NCBI GenBank assembly: GCA_017307735.1
Contig: JAFKGR010000004.1
Location: 274,360 to 338,359, forward strand
DNA length: 64,000 nt
Source of the DNA: Chitinophagaceae bacterium
GTDB lineage: Bacteria; Bacteroidota; Bacteroidia; Chitinophagales; Chitinophagaceae
Direction of reading: 5' to 3'
Shown here: positions 8,332 through 16,860 of the stretch, in pieces
Position numbering within the stretch: position 1 is the stretch's first letter
How the letters are laid out: each line of letters opens with the position of its first letter
The notes under the pieces: model-generated
Seen by the model: the letters and a program-made list of their open reading frames with translations, nothing else
Databases searched by the model: none
What the model was told of the DNA's origin: nothing
Translations under genes and position numbers: made by a program

Positions 8332-9477
8332 TCAGGTTTTTGCAGAAGAAACTGAGAAAGTCAATAATGATTTTTTATACGCAATGATACCTCCCTCCAA
8401 ATTATAAGCCTTACAATGTGGATACCTTTCTAAAAGTAAGTTCAATGCCGTTAAACTGCGCTGTCCTGATTTGCAGAACAGCACAACTCTTTCTTTTAAA
8501 TTGAGTTTTGTTATTCCGTCTTCAAACTCACTCAAAGGCAATTGAATGTACGGAAACTCATTCACGAGAGGTAATTCTCCGCACTCACGAACGTCTATCA
8601 CTGTTATATCATTCTTCTTTCTGAGTATTTCAAATTCTTCCGGCGAAATTTCCAAATGTTGACAGGTGTTTCCGCAGAACCACTCATAATTGAATTGTTT
8701 GAATTCTTCAATTGTTTTGGGGACAAAATGATTTTTCTGTTTTGATGGAGTAATTTCAAATTCGTAAAACAAATTCTCCAGGACATTGCAGGATAGAATT
8801 TTATTGCTTAATGGCGTTCCAATGCCGGTAATGATTTTGATAGCTTCGGTAGCCTGCATGGTACCGATGATTCCCGGTAATACTCCCAAAACGCCGGCTT
8901 CATTGCATGATGGTACAGTTTCCGGTCTGGGCGGCTCAGGAAATAAATCCCGGTAATTGGCTGAATAATTGTCATCGCTCGCCCGGAGATTGAAAACGCC
9001 TGCCTGGCCTTCATAGCGCAATACAGAACCATACACCAATGGTTTGTGAAGCAACACACAAGCATCGTTTACCAGATACCGGGTAGCGAAATTATCCGTT
9101 CCGTCAATCACTATGTCATATCCGCTGATAATCTCAACAGCATTTGCAGATTCAATTTTTGTTTGATGAACAATGAATTCAATATCGGGATTGAACTTCA
9201 TTAATTTTTCTGCCGCTGTTTGTGCTTTATATTTTCCGATATCATCAACATTAAAAAGAGTTTGTCTTTGCAGATTGGTGAGCTCAACTACGTCAAAGTC
9301 AAGAATGCCGATGGTGCCTACTCCTGCTGCGGAAAGATATTGAAGTGCCGGGCAGCCCAATCCGCCGGCGCCTATCATCAGCACACGCGAGTGGTGCAAC
9401 TTTTCCTGCCCGGTTATTCCAAAATCATTCAGTAAAAGCTGCCGCTCATAACGTTGATATGATTGATTTGGTTTCAT
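8332..9477 (-). CDS. moeB: MoaD-adenylating enzyme MoeB with C-terminal rhodanese domain
   Basis: This 381-residue protein has a ThiF/MoeB E1-like domain (about 1-245). It shows the nucleotide-binding GAGGLGCPALQYL, DGTDNFATRYLVNDAC and PSCNEAGVLGVLPG blocks. A rhodanese domain follows (about 275-370) with the active-site cysteine in LFCKSGQRS. It activates the C-terminal Gly-Gly of MoaD as an acyl-adenylate, and the rhodanese cysteine can deliver the sulfur. The paired CxxC zinc motifs of classical MoeB are not evident. Only isolated cysteines occur in the linker (SCNVLEN and WFCGNTC). It sits five bases after moaD and five before moaE. Confidence 0.92.
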   Translation of the reverse strand: MKPNQSYQRYERQLLLNDFGITGQEKLHHSRVLMIGAGGLGCPALQYLSAAGVGTIGILDFDVVELTNLQRQTLFNVDDIGKYKAQTAAEKLMKFNPDIEFIVHQTKIESANAVEIISGYDIVIDGTDNFATRYLVNDACVLLHKPLVYGSVLRYEGQAGVFNLRASDDNYSANYRDLFPEPPRPETVPSCNEAGVLGVLPGIIGTMQATEAIKIITGIGTPLSNKILSCNVLENLFYEFEITPSKQKNHFVPKTIEEFKQFNYEWFCGNTCQHLEISPEEFEILRKKNDITVIDVRECGELPLVNEFPYIQLPLSEFEDGITKLNLKERVVLFCKSGQRSLTALNLLLERYPHCKAYNLEGGIIAYKKSLLTFSVSSAKT

Positions 9478-9482
9478 CTGTT

Positions 9483-9722
9483 TTATCCTCCCGAAAAAGG
9501 TGGAAGCAGCGCCACAGTATCATCGTGATGCAACTCAACATCTTCCCGGATAATTTTTTTATTAACTGCGATTAAAAAATTTATAGACTTCAAATCTGGA
9601 AAATCCTTCAACAGTAAACGATTGAATTCTCCTGTGGTTTTTATATCAGAGATACTCCAACTGTTCTTTCCGGTAACCTCGGCCATCTGGCCAAAAGCAA
9701 GAATATTAATTTTCATTTTCAA
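9483..9722 (-). CDS. moaD: Molybdopterin synthase sulfur carrier subunit MoaD
   Basis: This 79-residue ubiquitin-like protein ends in the obligatory Gly-Gly (PPFSGG), which becomes the thiocarboxylate after activation by MoeB. The N-terminus is MKMKINILAFGQMAEVTG, and the third residue is a second possible start. The beginning overlaps the end of mobA by 17 bases, a sign of translational coupling. The stop codon is five bases before moeB, its activating enzyme. Confidence 0.92.
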   Translation of the reverse strand: MKMKINILAFGQMAEVTGKNSWSISDIKTTGEFNRLLLKDFPDLKSINFLIAVNKKIIREDVELHHDDTVALLPPFSGG

Positions 9723-10308
9723 CAGATTTTAATGCGTTTGAAAAATCAGTTTTGTTATTGAGGTTGGTAAATAACAAATCGTCAAAAATCGGATTGTCCT
9801 CAACCGGAATCTTTTTAAGGTCAAACATTTCAACCATGCTCTGTAATCTCGTCTCTCCGCTTTCAATCAAAGCCTTCCATTTCATCAGACAGTTTTTTGA
9901 ATATACCGCGAACAAAGGCTGAACCTTACCAAAAAATACGGGTATGGTAATTTCTGCCTGTGAAGAATGTTGAATGATATAATCAACCGCAGCAGAATTG
10001 ATAAAGGGCATATCGCAAGCTGTAACAAAGATTTTTTCTGAAGGGCTGTGTTGTAATGCAGTGTATATTCCACCGGCCGGACCAATTCCCGGAATTAAAT
10101 CGCTCAAAACGGGCAAACCAAATTTTTTATATTCCGGATTATTGGCAATAATAATTACTTCGTGTGTGGGTACTTGTAATTGTTTGATAATACCCAGCAC
10201 AAGTGGTTCTCCATTGAATAAGAGCAATCCTTTATCCACTCCCATGCGGGAACTTTTACCTCCTGCAAGAATATAGCCGGTTATATTTTTATTTGATTGA
10301 TGATTCAT
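9706..10308 (-). CDS. mobA: Molybdenum cofactor guanylyltransferase MobA
   Basis: This 200-residue nucleotidyltransferase has the signature GYILAGGKSSRMGVDKGLL at residues 10-29, a GPAGGIYTAL segment and the ACDMPF metal-site motif near residue 97. It transfers GMP from GTP to Mo-molybdopterin, giving the guanine dinucleotide cofactor that NarG-type enzymes of the DMSO reductase family need. Its presence in the same transcription unit as narG therefore makes functional sense. It overlaps moaD by 17 bases. Confidence 0.93.
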   Translation of the reverse strand: MNHQSNKNITGYILAGGKSSRMGVDKGLLLFNGEPLVLGIIKQLQVPTHEVIIIANNPEYKKFGLPVLSDLIPGIGPAGGIYTALQHSPSEKIFVTACDMPFINSAAVDYIIQHSSQAEITIPVFFGKVQPLFAVYSKNCLMKWKALIESGETRLQSMVEMFDLKKIPVEDNPIFDDLLFTNLNNKTDFSNALKSVENEN

Positions 10309-10320
10309 TTTTCATAGCTA

Positions 10321-11052
10321 TCAGGTGAATAATAATTTAAAGGAAGCGATAAGCAATACAAAAGCTAAAACACGCCGCAATAAAACTCCTTTTACCTTCA
10401 TTGCTCCGATATAAGAACCTGTAAGACCTCCCATGAGCGCGACGATAACCATCCATGCCATAGCAGGATTGAAATGCAGGCCCTGTGTAAATATTCCCGC
10501 AAGTCCGGATACAGAATTGACCAGAATAAATAATGCTGACACGGCGGCGGTCTGTTTCATGTTTGCCCAATGCAATAGTAAGATGACCGGACTCAGGATG
10601 ATGCCTCCGCCAATACCGATCATCCCGGAAAATAATCCGATGACAAAACCAATTGCGATTGAACCGGCCAACCCCTGCTTTTGTGTTTGTTTTTCTTCGT
10701 CAAATTTCAATCCGGCAAGTTTGATGATCGGGAAAATGAGCAAAGCTCCCAGCATGACTTTATATACTGACGGATTTATAGTGATCAGTCCGCCGATAAA
10801 CGCTGCAGGAATAGATGCAATAGCAAATGGCCAGAATAAGGACCAGCGAAAGTGGCCACCTCTGTAATACTGAACAAAAGCAATCAGCGAAACGAAAATG
10901 TTTAAAATAAGTGCGGTGGAGCGCATGGAATCAGGTGAAAAGGAGAAGAGTGCCATGAGTGCCAGATAGCCACTCGCGCCGCCATGCCCCACAGATGCAT
11001 ACAACATGGCCACGAAAAACAATAACCAATAAAAAATTAGTTCTGCATGCAT
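10321..11052 (-). CDS. TauE/SafE family membrane transporter
   Basis: This 243-residue integral membrane protein has about eight hydrophobic helices and the family hallmarks: GHGGASGYLALMAL near the N-terminus and the repeated FSGMIGIGGGIILSPVI near residue 145. TauE/SafE proteins are proposed exporters or permeases for sulfite, sulfoacetate and other organosulfur or oxyanion compounds. Here the gene sits between moeA and mobA, so a role with molybdate, sulfite or another oxyanion connected with Moco enzymes is a guess from context only. No ModABC molybdate transporter is present in the window. Gaps are 34 bases to moeA and 12 to mobA. Confidence 0.88.
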   Translation of the reverse strand: MHAELIFYWLLFFVAMLYASVGHGGASGYLALMALFSFSPDSMRSTALILNIFVSLIAFVQYYRGGHFRWSLFWPFAIASIPAAFIGGLITINPSVYKVMLGALLIFPIIKLAGLKFDEEKQTQKQGLAGSIAIGFVIGLFSGMIGIGGGIILSPVILLLHWANMKQTAAVSALFILVNSVSGLAGIFTQGLHFNPAMAWMVIVALMGGLTGSYIGAMKVKGVLLRRVLAFVLLIASFKLLFT

Positions 11053-11086
11053 CTTCTGAAAAATTTATACATCATTTTATTTATGG

Positions 11087-12262
11087 CTAAATAATCATCC
11101 GCACTTTCACCTTCTCTCCTTTTTGAAAATATTCTTTTCCTGCTTCCAATTCAATCAGACAATCCGCCAGGGCAAAGGAATTCATCATATAGCTTTCCTG
11201 ATGATTTAAAATTGCAACTTCATTTCCTTTGCACTTCCCTTTCAGAAAATAATTGAAATCAGGTTTCTTGGTATAGCTGGCTGCAAGCGTTAAAATATAA
11301 TCTCTGTTAATTTTTCTTTTTATAAAGGCGCTGATGGCTTCAGTTACGTATTCATAGAAACAAGTGAGTGCGGATGCGGGATTTCCCGGAAGCCCGAATA
11401 CCAGTGCATTCTGACGTTTTCCGAAGTACAGTGGTTTGCCGGGTTTTTGTTTGATTTTGTGAAATAGTTTTTGAACCCCGCATTTTTCCAATGCCGGTAT
11501 CACAAAATCGTAATCGCCTACCGAAACACCTGCGGTAAGCAATATGATGTCTGAATCCAGTTGCCTTGAAATAGCTTCTGTTAGTTTTTCTTCGTCGTCA
11601 GCAACCATTTCAACAGATTTGGGAGTGATGTGTATTTGATTGAGCGCTGCCATTAATCCGTAAGAATTGGATTCATAAATTTCACCGCCTGTTCTTTTCT
11701 GACCCGGTTTGATCAATTCATTGCCTGTAACAATGATGCTTACCCTGGGATAGTCATAAACCTTAACCTTGTCTATTCCCAAACCCGCCACAAATGAAAC
11801 AGATGACGGTGAGAGATAATGATTTTCCGGCAGCACTGTTTCATCCTTTTTTGTTTGTGATGCCCGCGGACGAACATTACATCCCTTAATAAGTTGTTCG
11901 TCATGGATGCGAATGGATTCTCCCTGAGTGGTAATTTTTTCCTGCATCACTACAGTGTCAGCCCCTTTGGGCAACACAGCTCCTGTGAATATGCGGACCG
12001 CCTCAAGAGGCTTCACTTCAAAAGTTACATCATCACCGGCCTTGCCTTCGCCGACAATTGTAAAATCTGAATATTTATCCCATTTGGCAAAAGAGAAAGC
12101 ATAACCATCCATAGCCGATTGATTAAAAGGAGGTGTGTCAATGGGTGCATAAACCGGAACGGCCAAAACATAACCTGCTGCCTCATTCAAAGGTATTTCA
12201 ACCACCCTCGTTGTAGTCGCATTTTCCCGGATAATTTGTTTTGCTTCATTTACGCTTATCAT
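11087..12262 (-). CDS. moeA: Molybdopterin molybdenumtransferase MoeA
   Basis: This 391-residue protein is of normal MoeA length. It has the conserved DTPPFNQSAMDGYAF segment near residue 45, the AVRIFTGAVLPKGADTVVMQE block near 90-110, and the MPT-binding core TAGVSVGDYDFV and KPGKPLYFGK with GLPGNPASAL. It inserts molybdate into adenylated molybdopterin made by the MogA domain. The gene is 12 bases downstream of moaA. Upstream and downstream neighbours are all Moco genes apart from the TauE-like transporter. Confidence 0.95.
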   Translation of the reverse strand: MISVNEAKQIIRENATTTRVVEIPLNEAAGYVLAVPVYAPIDTPPFNQSAMDGYAFSFAKWDKYSDFTIVGEGKAGDDVTFEVKPLEAVRIFTGAVLPKGADTVVMQEKITTQGESIRIHDEQLIKGCNVRPRASQTKKDETVLPENHYLSPSSVSFVAGLGIDKVKVYDYPRVSIIVTGNELIKPGQKRTGGEIYESNSYGLMAALNQIHITPKSVEMVADDEEKLTEAISRQLDSDIILLTAGVSVGDYDFVIPALEKCGVQKLFHKIKQKPGKPLYFGKRQNALVFGLPGNPASALTCFYEYVTEAISAFIKRKINRDYILTLAASYTKKPDFNYFLKGKCKGNEVAILNHQESYMMNSFALADCLIELEAGKEYFQKGEKVKVRMII

Positions 12263-12274
12263 GGTTGCTTTGTT

Positions 12275-13258
12275 TTATCCTCCGATGTGAATCATACTTC
12301 GGTTTTTCAATTGGGCGATATCTATGTTTTTATAATTGGAATCAAATTGCCCGCCCTGCGCTTTCTTTTTGTCCCAAACGCATTGTTTGATTAAAGGAAC
12401 GATATCGTCTCCCCTGCGAAGTGCTCCGAGGATGTCTGCTTCACCTTTAGAAAAAAGACAGTTTTTCATCTTGCCGTCTGTGGTTAACCTGAGCCTGTTG
12501 CAGCTTCCACAAAACGGATGGCTCATTGTACTGATGATTCCGAACGTTCCCTTCGCATCATTAACCGCAAATTTCTTAGCTGTTCCATGGTCGTCATCCG
12601 GCAGGCGGTTGAAATCAAAATGTGAAGCAATTAAATTCAGTATTTCTTCCTGAGAAAATACCTTCTCTTTACTCCACTGATTTCCGGCAAAGGGCATGAA
12701 TTCAATAAAACGAATATGAACGGGCTGATGCCTGGTCCATTCCACAAAGCCGGGAATCTCATCATCATTTACTCCTTTCATCAACACTGTATTCACCTTC
12801 ACATCGAAATTATTTTTCAGCAATAATTGAACGTTGCCAAATACTCTTTCAAATTCATTGCGACCTGATATCAGTGCGTTTTTGTTTTTCTTCAGCGAGT
12901 CAAGACTTACGTTGACAGACTTCATTCCTGCCTGTTGAAATACATCAATGAATTCATGTACGAAAACGCCGTTTGTGGTTATCGCCAATTCAACCGGGTA
13001 TTTTGAAAGGAGGTGAATAATTTCTCCGGCTCCTTTTCTCACCAGAGGTTCTCCTCCGGTCAGCCTGATTTTTTTGATTCCCAATTGAACGAAAACTCCG
13101 GCTATCAAGTCAATTTCATCCACCGTCATTTTGTTGGAATGGGCAAAATGTCCTTTTGGTAAATCAACAGGATTACAGTAGGTACATCGCAGATTACACT
13201 TATCAGTAAGGGATATACGTAAATAATCATGGATTCTATTGAAGGAGTCTTTCAGCAT
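12275..13258 (-). CDS. moaA: GTP 3',8-cyclase MoaA (radical SAM)
   Basis: This 327-residue radical SAM enzyme makes the first Moco intermediate from GTP. The SAM-binding cluster is CNLRCTYC near residues 21-28, and the second cluster comes from CGSCNRLRLTTDGKMKNC near residues 247-264. The chain ends in the conserved Gly-Gly (MIHIGG), which is needed for activity in studied homologues. The arginine-rich RLTGGEPLVRK block follows the first cluster. One base separates it from the hemerythrin-like gene upstream, which links that gene to the same transcript. Confidence 0.96.
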   Translation of the reverse strand: MLKDSFNRIHDYLRISLTDKCNLRCTYCNPVDLPKGHFAHSNKMTVDEIDLIAGVFVQLGIKKIRLTGGEPLVRKGAGEIIHLLSKYPVELAITTNGVFVHEFIDVFQQAGMKSVNVSLDSLKKNKNALISGRNEFERVFGNVQLLLKNNFDVKVNTVLMKGVNDDEIPGFVEWTRHQPVHIRFIEFMPFAGNQWSKEKVFSQEEILNLIASHFDFNRLPDDDHGTAKKFAVNDAKGTFGIISTMSHPFCGSCNRLRLTTDGKMKNCLFSKGEADILGALRRGDDIVPLIKQCVWDKKKAQGGQFDSNYKNIDIAQLKNRSMIHIGG

Positions 13259-13259
13259 T

Positions 13260-13979
13260 TTATTCTGTTTTTTCAGTTACTTGTTTTTCCGGTAATTGAA
13301 TAGAAAAATACTTTTTCATTTTGATGGTGATGTCATCATAATCTTCCGGTTTCAGATATTTATGTGCCAACGGAAAGGCGACGTTGTCCTCTCTGAAAAC
13401 ATGAAGCCGCAGCATCTCTACCAATGATAATCCTTGTTCCACAGCGGTATCTAATAACAGCGCATTGGAAACAATATCAGTAATGCGTGAGGTAATACCC
13501 ATCAGGCTAAAGGTCAGGGTACCCAGTTCCATCATTTTAATGTGGTCATTTTCCAACATGTCGACGGCGGTTTCCTTTACAAGTCCTATACTGTGCTCCC
13601 CGTTTTCCAGCATCCGGTCGTGGAGGATGGGAAATAAAACCCGTTCTTCCTTCAGATTATGCATCACAATTTTATCATCCAGGTAGGCAAAAAAATCACC
13701 GAGCTTTTTGTTTCTTTCTTTGTTAATTCCTTCTCTCTTTATTTCCAAAAGAGTAGTTTCCAGTTCATTTATTTTTTCCTGAGTCACTTTATGTTCGTTC
13801 ATGAAGAGTTGTAAGATCGGATGCAGTTCATCAAACGAAACCGGCTCCACTCCCTGCGGCTGATACGATTCAGGCGGCGCCATAGGAGAATAAACAGGGT
13901 TCGTGTCCGGTTCTTTTTCTACAAATCGTTTGATGTAATCCTGATTTTTGTTTTCGGAATTGGCGAAAATGTTATTCAT
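13260..13979 (-). CDS. Hemerythrin-like (HHE) domain protein
   Basis: This 239-residue soluble protein is predicted to be a four-helix diiron protein. Candidate ligand motifs are HPILQLFMNEHK near residue 53, HNLKEERVLFPILH near 112, ENDHIKMM near 144 and HVFREDNVAFPLAHKYL near 193. This His/Glu spacing resembles YtfE/ScdA-type and stand-alone hemerythrin domains that bind oxygen or NO, or repair iron centres damaged by NO. The first 45 residues are Pro-rich and lack a signal peptide, so it is cytoplasmic. Being one base upstream of moaA and in the nar block, it may protect or sense during nitrate and nitrite respiration. That role is inferred from context. Confidence 0.78.
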   Translation of the reverse strand: MNNIFANSENKNQDYIKRFVEKEPDTNPVYSPMAPPESYQPQGVEPVSFDELHPILQLFMNEHKVTQEKINELETTLLEIKREGINKERNKKLGDFFAYLDDKIVMHNLKEERVLFPILHDRMLENGEHSIGLVKETAVDMLENDHIKMMELGTLTFSLMGITSRITDIVSNALLLDTAVEQGLSLVEMLRLHVFREDNVAFPLAHKYLKPEDYDDITIKMKKYFSIQLPEKQVTEKTE

Positions 13980-14041
13980 AAATTTTTGTTTGGTGGTGGA
14001 AAAAGTGTTTGGAAGCTAATTTAAAAGTTTAGTTATCGGTG

Positions 14042-14086
14042 AAATATGACGGCCATCATAAACCGTGGATGAGTCGTATCATATTT
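14042..14086 (-). repeat. Imperfect inverted repeat between the TDT channel and hemerythrin genes
   Basis: AAATATGA (14042-14049) is mirrored by TCATATTT (14079-14086), with an inner CATC/GATG pairing around a ten-base loop. The right arm runs into the stop codon of the TDT gene. It could be an mRNA processing or stability hairpin inside the long transcript. No T run follows, so it is not a good terminator. Confidence 0.35.
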
Positions 14087-15189
14087 TAAGGGCTTTGTTC
14101 ATTAATAAGAGAAAGACTTTCCTTTTGCCGGGCAAAATGAAAAAACTGTTTTCGGATGAGACCCAGAAAGGTGAATGTCCATGCGATAATAGCGAGGTAA
14201 ATAAAATATCGCGGCACCGGCAATAAAAAATCCAGATCCATCGCCTGTGCCATTCGCCATGTGCAAACGGTGTACATCCCCAGGGGAAAGACAGCGCCCC
14301 AGTAGAGCGGGTCATAGGTGAGCGGAAATCTTTTATAGACATGCCGCCAAACAGCCAGTATGATCAGCATGGGGATCCACCAGGTACCAGTTGCCCAGTA
14401 AAAGATGGTGAAGCCTTTGATAAAGGGCAGGAGTGAATGTAGGAAAGGGGCATGTTCTTCATTAATGATCAACAACGAACCCGCCAGGGTGGAGATAGCC
14501 ATGGCGCCCATATTAATCCAGTAAGGCGGAGCCAGGTCGTTGGGTGAAAACCTGAAAAAAGTATAGCGATAAAATATCAGCGATATCATCCAGATGTACA
14601 GCATGCCACCCCAGAGCCACATAGAAAAAGCAAAAAAGTTGGCTTCTAATTTATAAGGCTGATTCCAGTGAGATGCAATCAGGGTGGTCAGTACAGCGAT
14701 AGATTGAATAGATACCACCGCCAGCAGCCAACCACCTGTAATGCCTTCGCTCAGCGGCGGTTTTTTGTCTTTGATGGTGAGCATGGGAAAGATGATGGAA
14801 GTCAGTATCACCCAAAGAATGACGCCCAGTGCCAGCAATATTTCCGCCGGACGATAACTACTGCTTATGATGATAAATTGTGTCCCGACAATACAAGTGC
14901 CGGCCACTACGGTGAAGAATCCCATTCCGGCCTGATGGTCTTTCAGGTCATCCAAAAAAGAACGGGTGTAAATGAAAAGCCGGATGAGATAAAGTACCCA
15001 TAAGACGACAAATGCTATCAGATTGATGATGAATAACGACAGCGCAAAAATGTGCATGCCCGCCAATTCTCCGGCGATGGAAACAATGCCGGTGGCCATC
15101 ACCAAACCGAAGTAGGCGGGAGAGAGGGTCCTGACAGATTCCTGAGACCTCTTTAAAAATGGACTGCTTTTTTGAATTGTGCTTTCCAT
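14086..15189 (-). CDS. TDT family (TehA/SLAC1-like) anion channel or transporter
   Basis: This 367-residue protein has ten predicted helices and the TDT-family opening [19 protein letters not shown] at residues 23-41. The family includes bacterial TehA, yeast Mae1 and the plant SLAC1 anion channels, some of which conduct nitrate or chloride. It lies 56 bases downstream of narK, and the next gene is the hemerythrin-like one. In a nitrate respiration block it is a reasonable candidate for nitrate or nitrite passage, or for a C4-dicarboxylate, but the sequence alone does not settle the substrate. Confidence 0.82.
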   Translation of the reverse strand: MESTIQKSSPFLKRSQESVRTLSPAYFGLVMATGIVSIAGELAGMHIFALSLFIINLIAFVVLWVLYLIRLFIYTRSFLDDLKDHQAGMGFFTVVAGTCIVGTQFIIISSSYRPAEILLALGVILWVILTSIIFPMLTIKDKKPPLSEGITGGWLLAVVSIQSIAVLTTLIASHWNQPYKLEANFFAFSMWLWGGMLYIWMISLIFYRYTFFRFSPNDLAPPYWINMGAMAISTLAGSLLIINEEHAPFLHSLLPFIKGFTIFYWATGTWWIPMLIILAVWRHVYKRFPLTYDPLYWGAVFPLGMYTVCTWRMAQAMDLDFLLPVPRYFIYLAIIAWTFTFLGLIRKQFFHFARQKESLSLINEQSP

Positions 15190-15245
15190 AATTAAGAATT
15201 TCCTGCTCTGAATGTTGATTTTTTATTTTTCATTATCCTCTTGTT

Positions 15246-16769
15246 TTATTTTTTAGAAATGCCTTCCGATATTCCCGGTGTTTGACGGGTAATAGCAAAG
15301 CGCATGAGCACCAGGCTGACCAGCGAAACAAACGCCAGCAGCGCCCAGCACGAAGTCCACACTCCCGACGCGGCCAACAGATATCCAAATAAAATCGGAT
15401 CAACAAAACCGCCCAAACCACCCAACACTCCGACAATTCCGCCTACGGTTCCTATGTCTTTGGGATAATAAACAGAAATGTGTTTGAAAACAGCAGCGCT
15501 GCCCATACCCAGCATAATGCCGATAATAAACACCAGCGAAGTAAAAATCCATTTGTTTGCCTGGAAATAAACCTCGGTTATTCCCCTTGCTATTAATTGA
15601 CCTTTGGTAATTTCATCTCCTTCTTTGATTATCGGCTCCTGCCAGGTGATGGTAGTGGGAAGTAATAAAAAGCCTTCCTTATCGTGATGAATACCGAAAC
15701 GTATGTTGGCATCTTTCCCGGAAAGGGTTTGTCCCTGCAACCTGAAAGTCGTTTTTTCTGATTCAGATTTCTCTTTCCTGATGACAATGACACTGTCCGA
15801 AACAAGTTCTGCCACTCCTTCCGTGGGTGACATGATTCCCTGCCCGGGAGTCCTGATTTCAATGCGCGGTGGCATCAATAATATCAGACACACGATACAC
15901 GTTCCGAAAACCCAATACAAAACAATACGCGCTCCTACCTTATCAGAAATAATTCCTCCTACAATGCGGGTGATTCCTGAGGGCAGGTTGAATGCTGTCG
16001 TCATAAATCCTGCCATCACAATGGACATTGAATAAACATTGACATAATAAGGAATCAGCCATTGCGTGAGTGCAACAAAACTTCCGAATACTACAAAATA
16101 ATACAACCCGAAACGCCATACCCTTGCCTCCTTTAACGGAGACAACCTTCTGGCGATAGATTTTATTTCCGACGGTTTTTTGTTGCCGGCAAATACAAAG
16201 AAGACAATTCCCATGATGACTAAAACGGCTGCATATATCTGCGGCAGTCCTCTCCATCCGTCGGGATTATTTCTCTGGTGAGTCAGTACATTCAAAAGTT
16301 TTGGGGCAAGCATGGTTGTTATGGCTGCACCGATATTGCCGGCGCCAAAAATTCCCAATGCTGTTCCCTGTTTTTTTTCAGGAAACCAAAGAGAGGTGTA
16401 AGCTACGCCCGCTGCAAAAGAACTGCCCGCAATTCCAAACCCAAAACTCAACAAAAGGAACATGGTGTAACTATCCGCCCCGGATAAAAAATACATGGGA
16501 ATGGCGGTGAGAAATAAAATGATGGTCATCACCCATTTGCCGCCAAACTTATCGGTCAACATGCCAACAGGCAGGCGAAAAACAGAACCCACCAAAACAG
16601 GCACACCCATCAGCCAGCCGACCTCAACGGAGCTCCATCTGAATAAATTATTGTTTACCAGGTAAGTGACCAACACACCATTGATCATCCAGGCCGCAAA
16701 ACACAAGGTGAAGGCAAGCGTACTGAGAACCAACGCCCTGACAGATGCTCCATTTGCCCGTTCCATCAT
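15246..16769 (-). CDS. narK: NarK-type nitrate/nitrite MFS transporter with extra periplasmic domain
   Basis: This 507-residue major facilitator has twelve predicted helices. Arginines at positions 65 (VFRLPVG) and 268 (GITRIVGG) correspond to the two substrate-binding arginines of E. coli NarK. The glycine-rich AGNIGAAI and GGIVGVLGGLGGF motifs are typical of nitrate/nitrite porters. It imports nitrate and can exchange it for nitrite. The odd feature is about 105 soluble residues (about 301-406) between helices 9 and 10, predicted on the periplasmic side. They contain a GIMSPTEGVAEL...EPIIKEGDEITKGQLIARG pattern like a biotinyl/lipoyl-type hammerhead without the modified lysine motif. The gene follows the unknown membrane protein after narI. 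Methionine 1 or 2 may be the start. Confidence 0.9.
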   Translation of the reverse strand: MMERANGASVRALVLSTLAFTLCFAAWMINGVLVTYLVNNNLFRWSSVEVGWLMGVPVLVGSVFRLPVGMLTDKFGGKWVMTIILFLTAIPMYFLSGADSYTMFLLLSFGFGIAGSSFAAGVAYTSLWFPEKKQGTALGIFGAGNIGAAITTMLAPKLLNVLTHQRNNPDGWRGLPQIYAAVLVIMGIVFFVFAGNKKPSEIKSIARRLSPLKEARVWRFGLYYFVVFGSFVALTQWLIPYYVNVYSMSIVMAGFMTTAFNLPSGITRIVGGIISDKVGARIVLYWVFGTCIVCLILLMPPRIEIRTPGQGIMSPTEGVAELVSDSVIVIRKEKSESEKTTFRLQGQTLSGKDANIRFGIHHDKEGFLLLPTTITWQEPIIKEGDEITKGQLIARGITEVYFQANKWIFTSLVFIIGIMLGMGSAAVFKHISVYYPKDIGTVGGIVGVLGGLGGFVDPILFGYLLAASGVWTSCWALLAFVSLVSLVLMRFAITRQTPGISEGISKK

Positions 16770-16860
16770 GTTGCCGAAATTTTATAATTAAAAATCAATT
16801 GCGTTTCTATAAAAAATTTTTTCTTTATTCTCTGTTTGTATCAACACTTCAGTCCGATAA

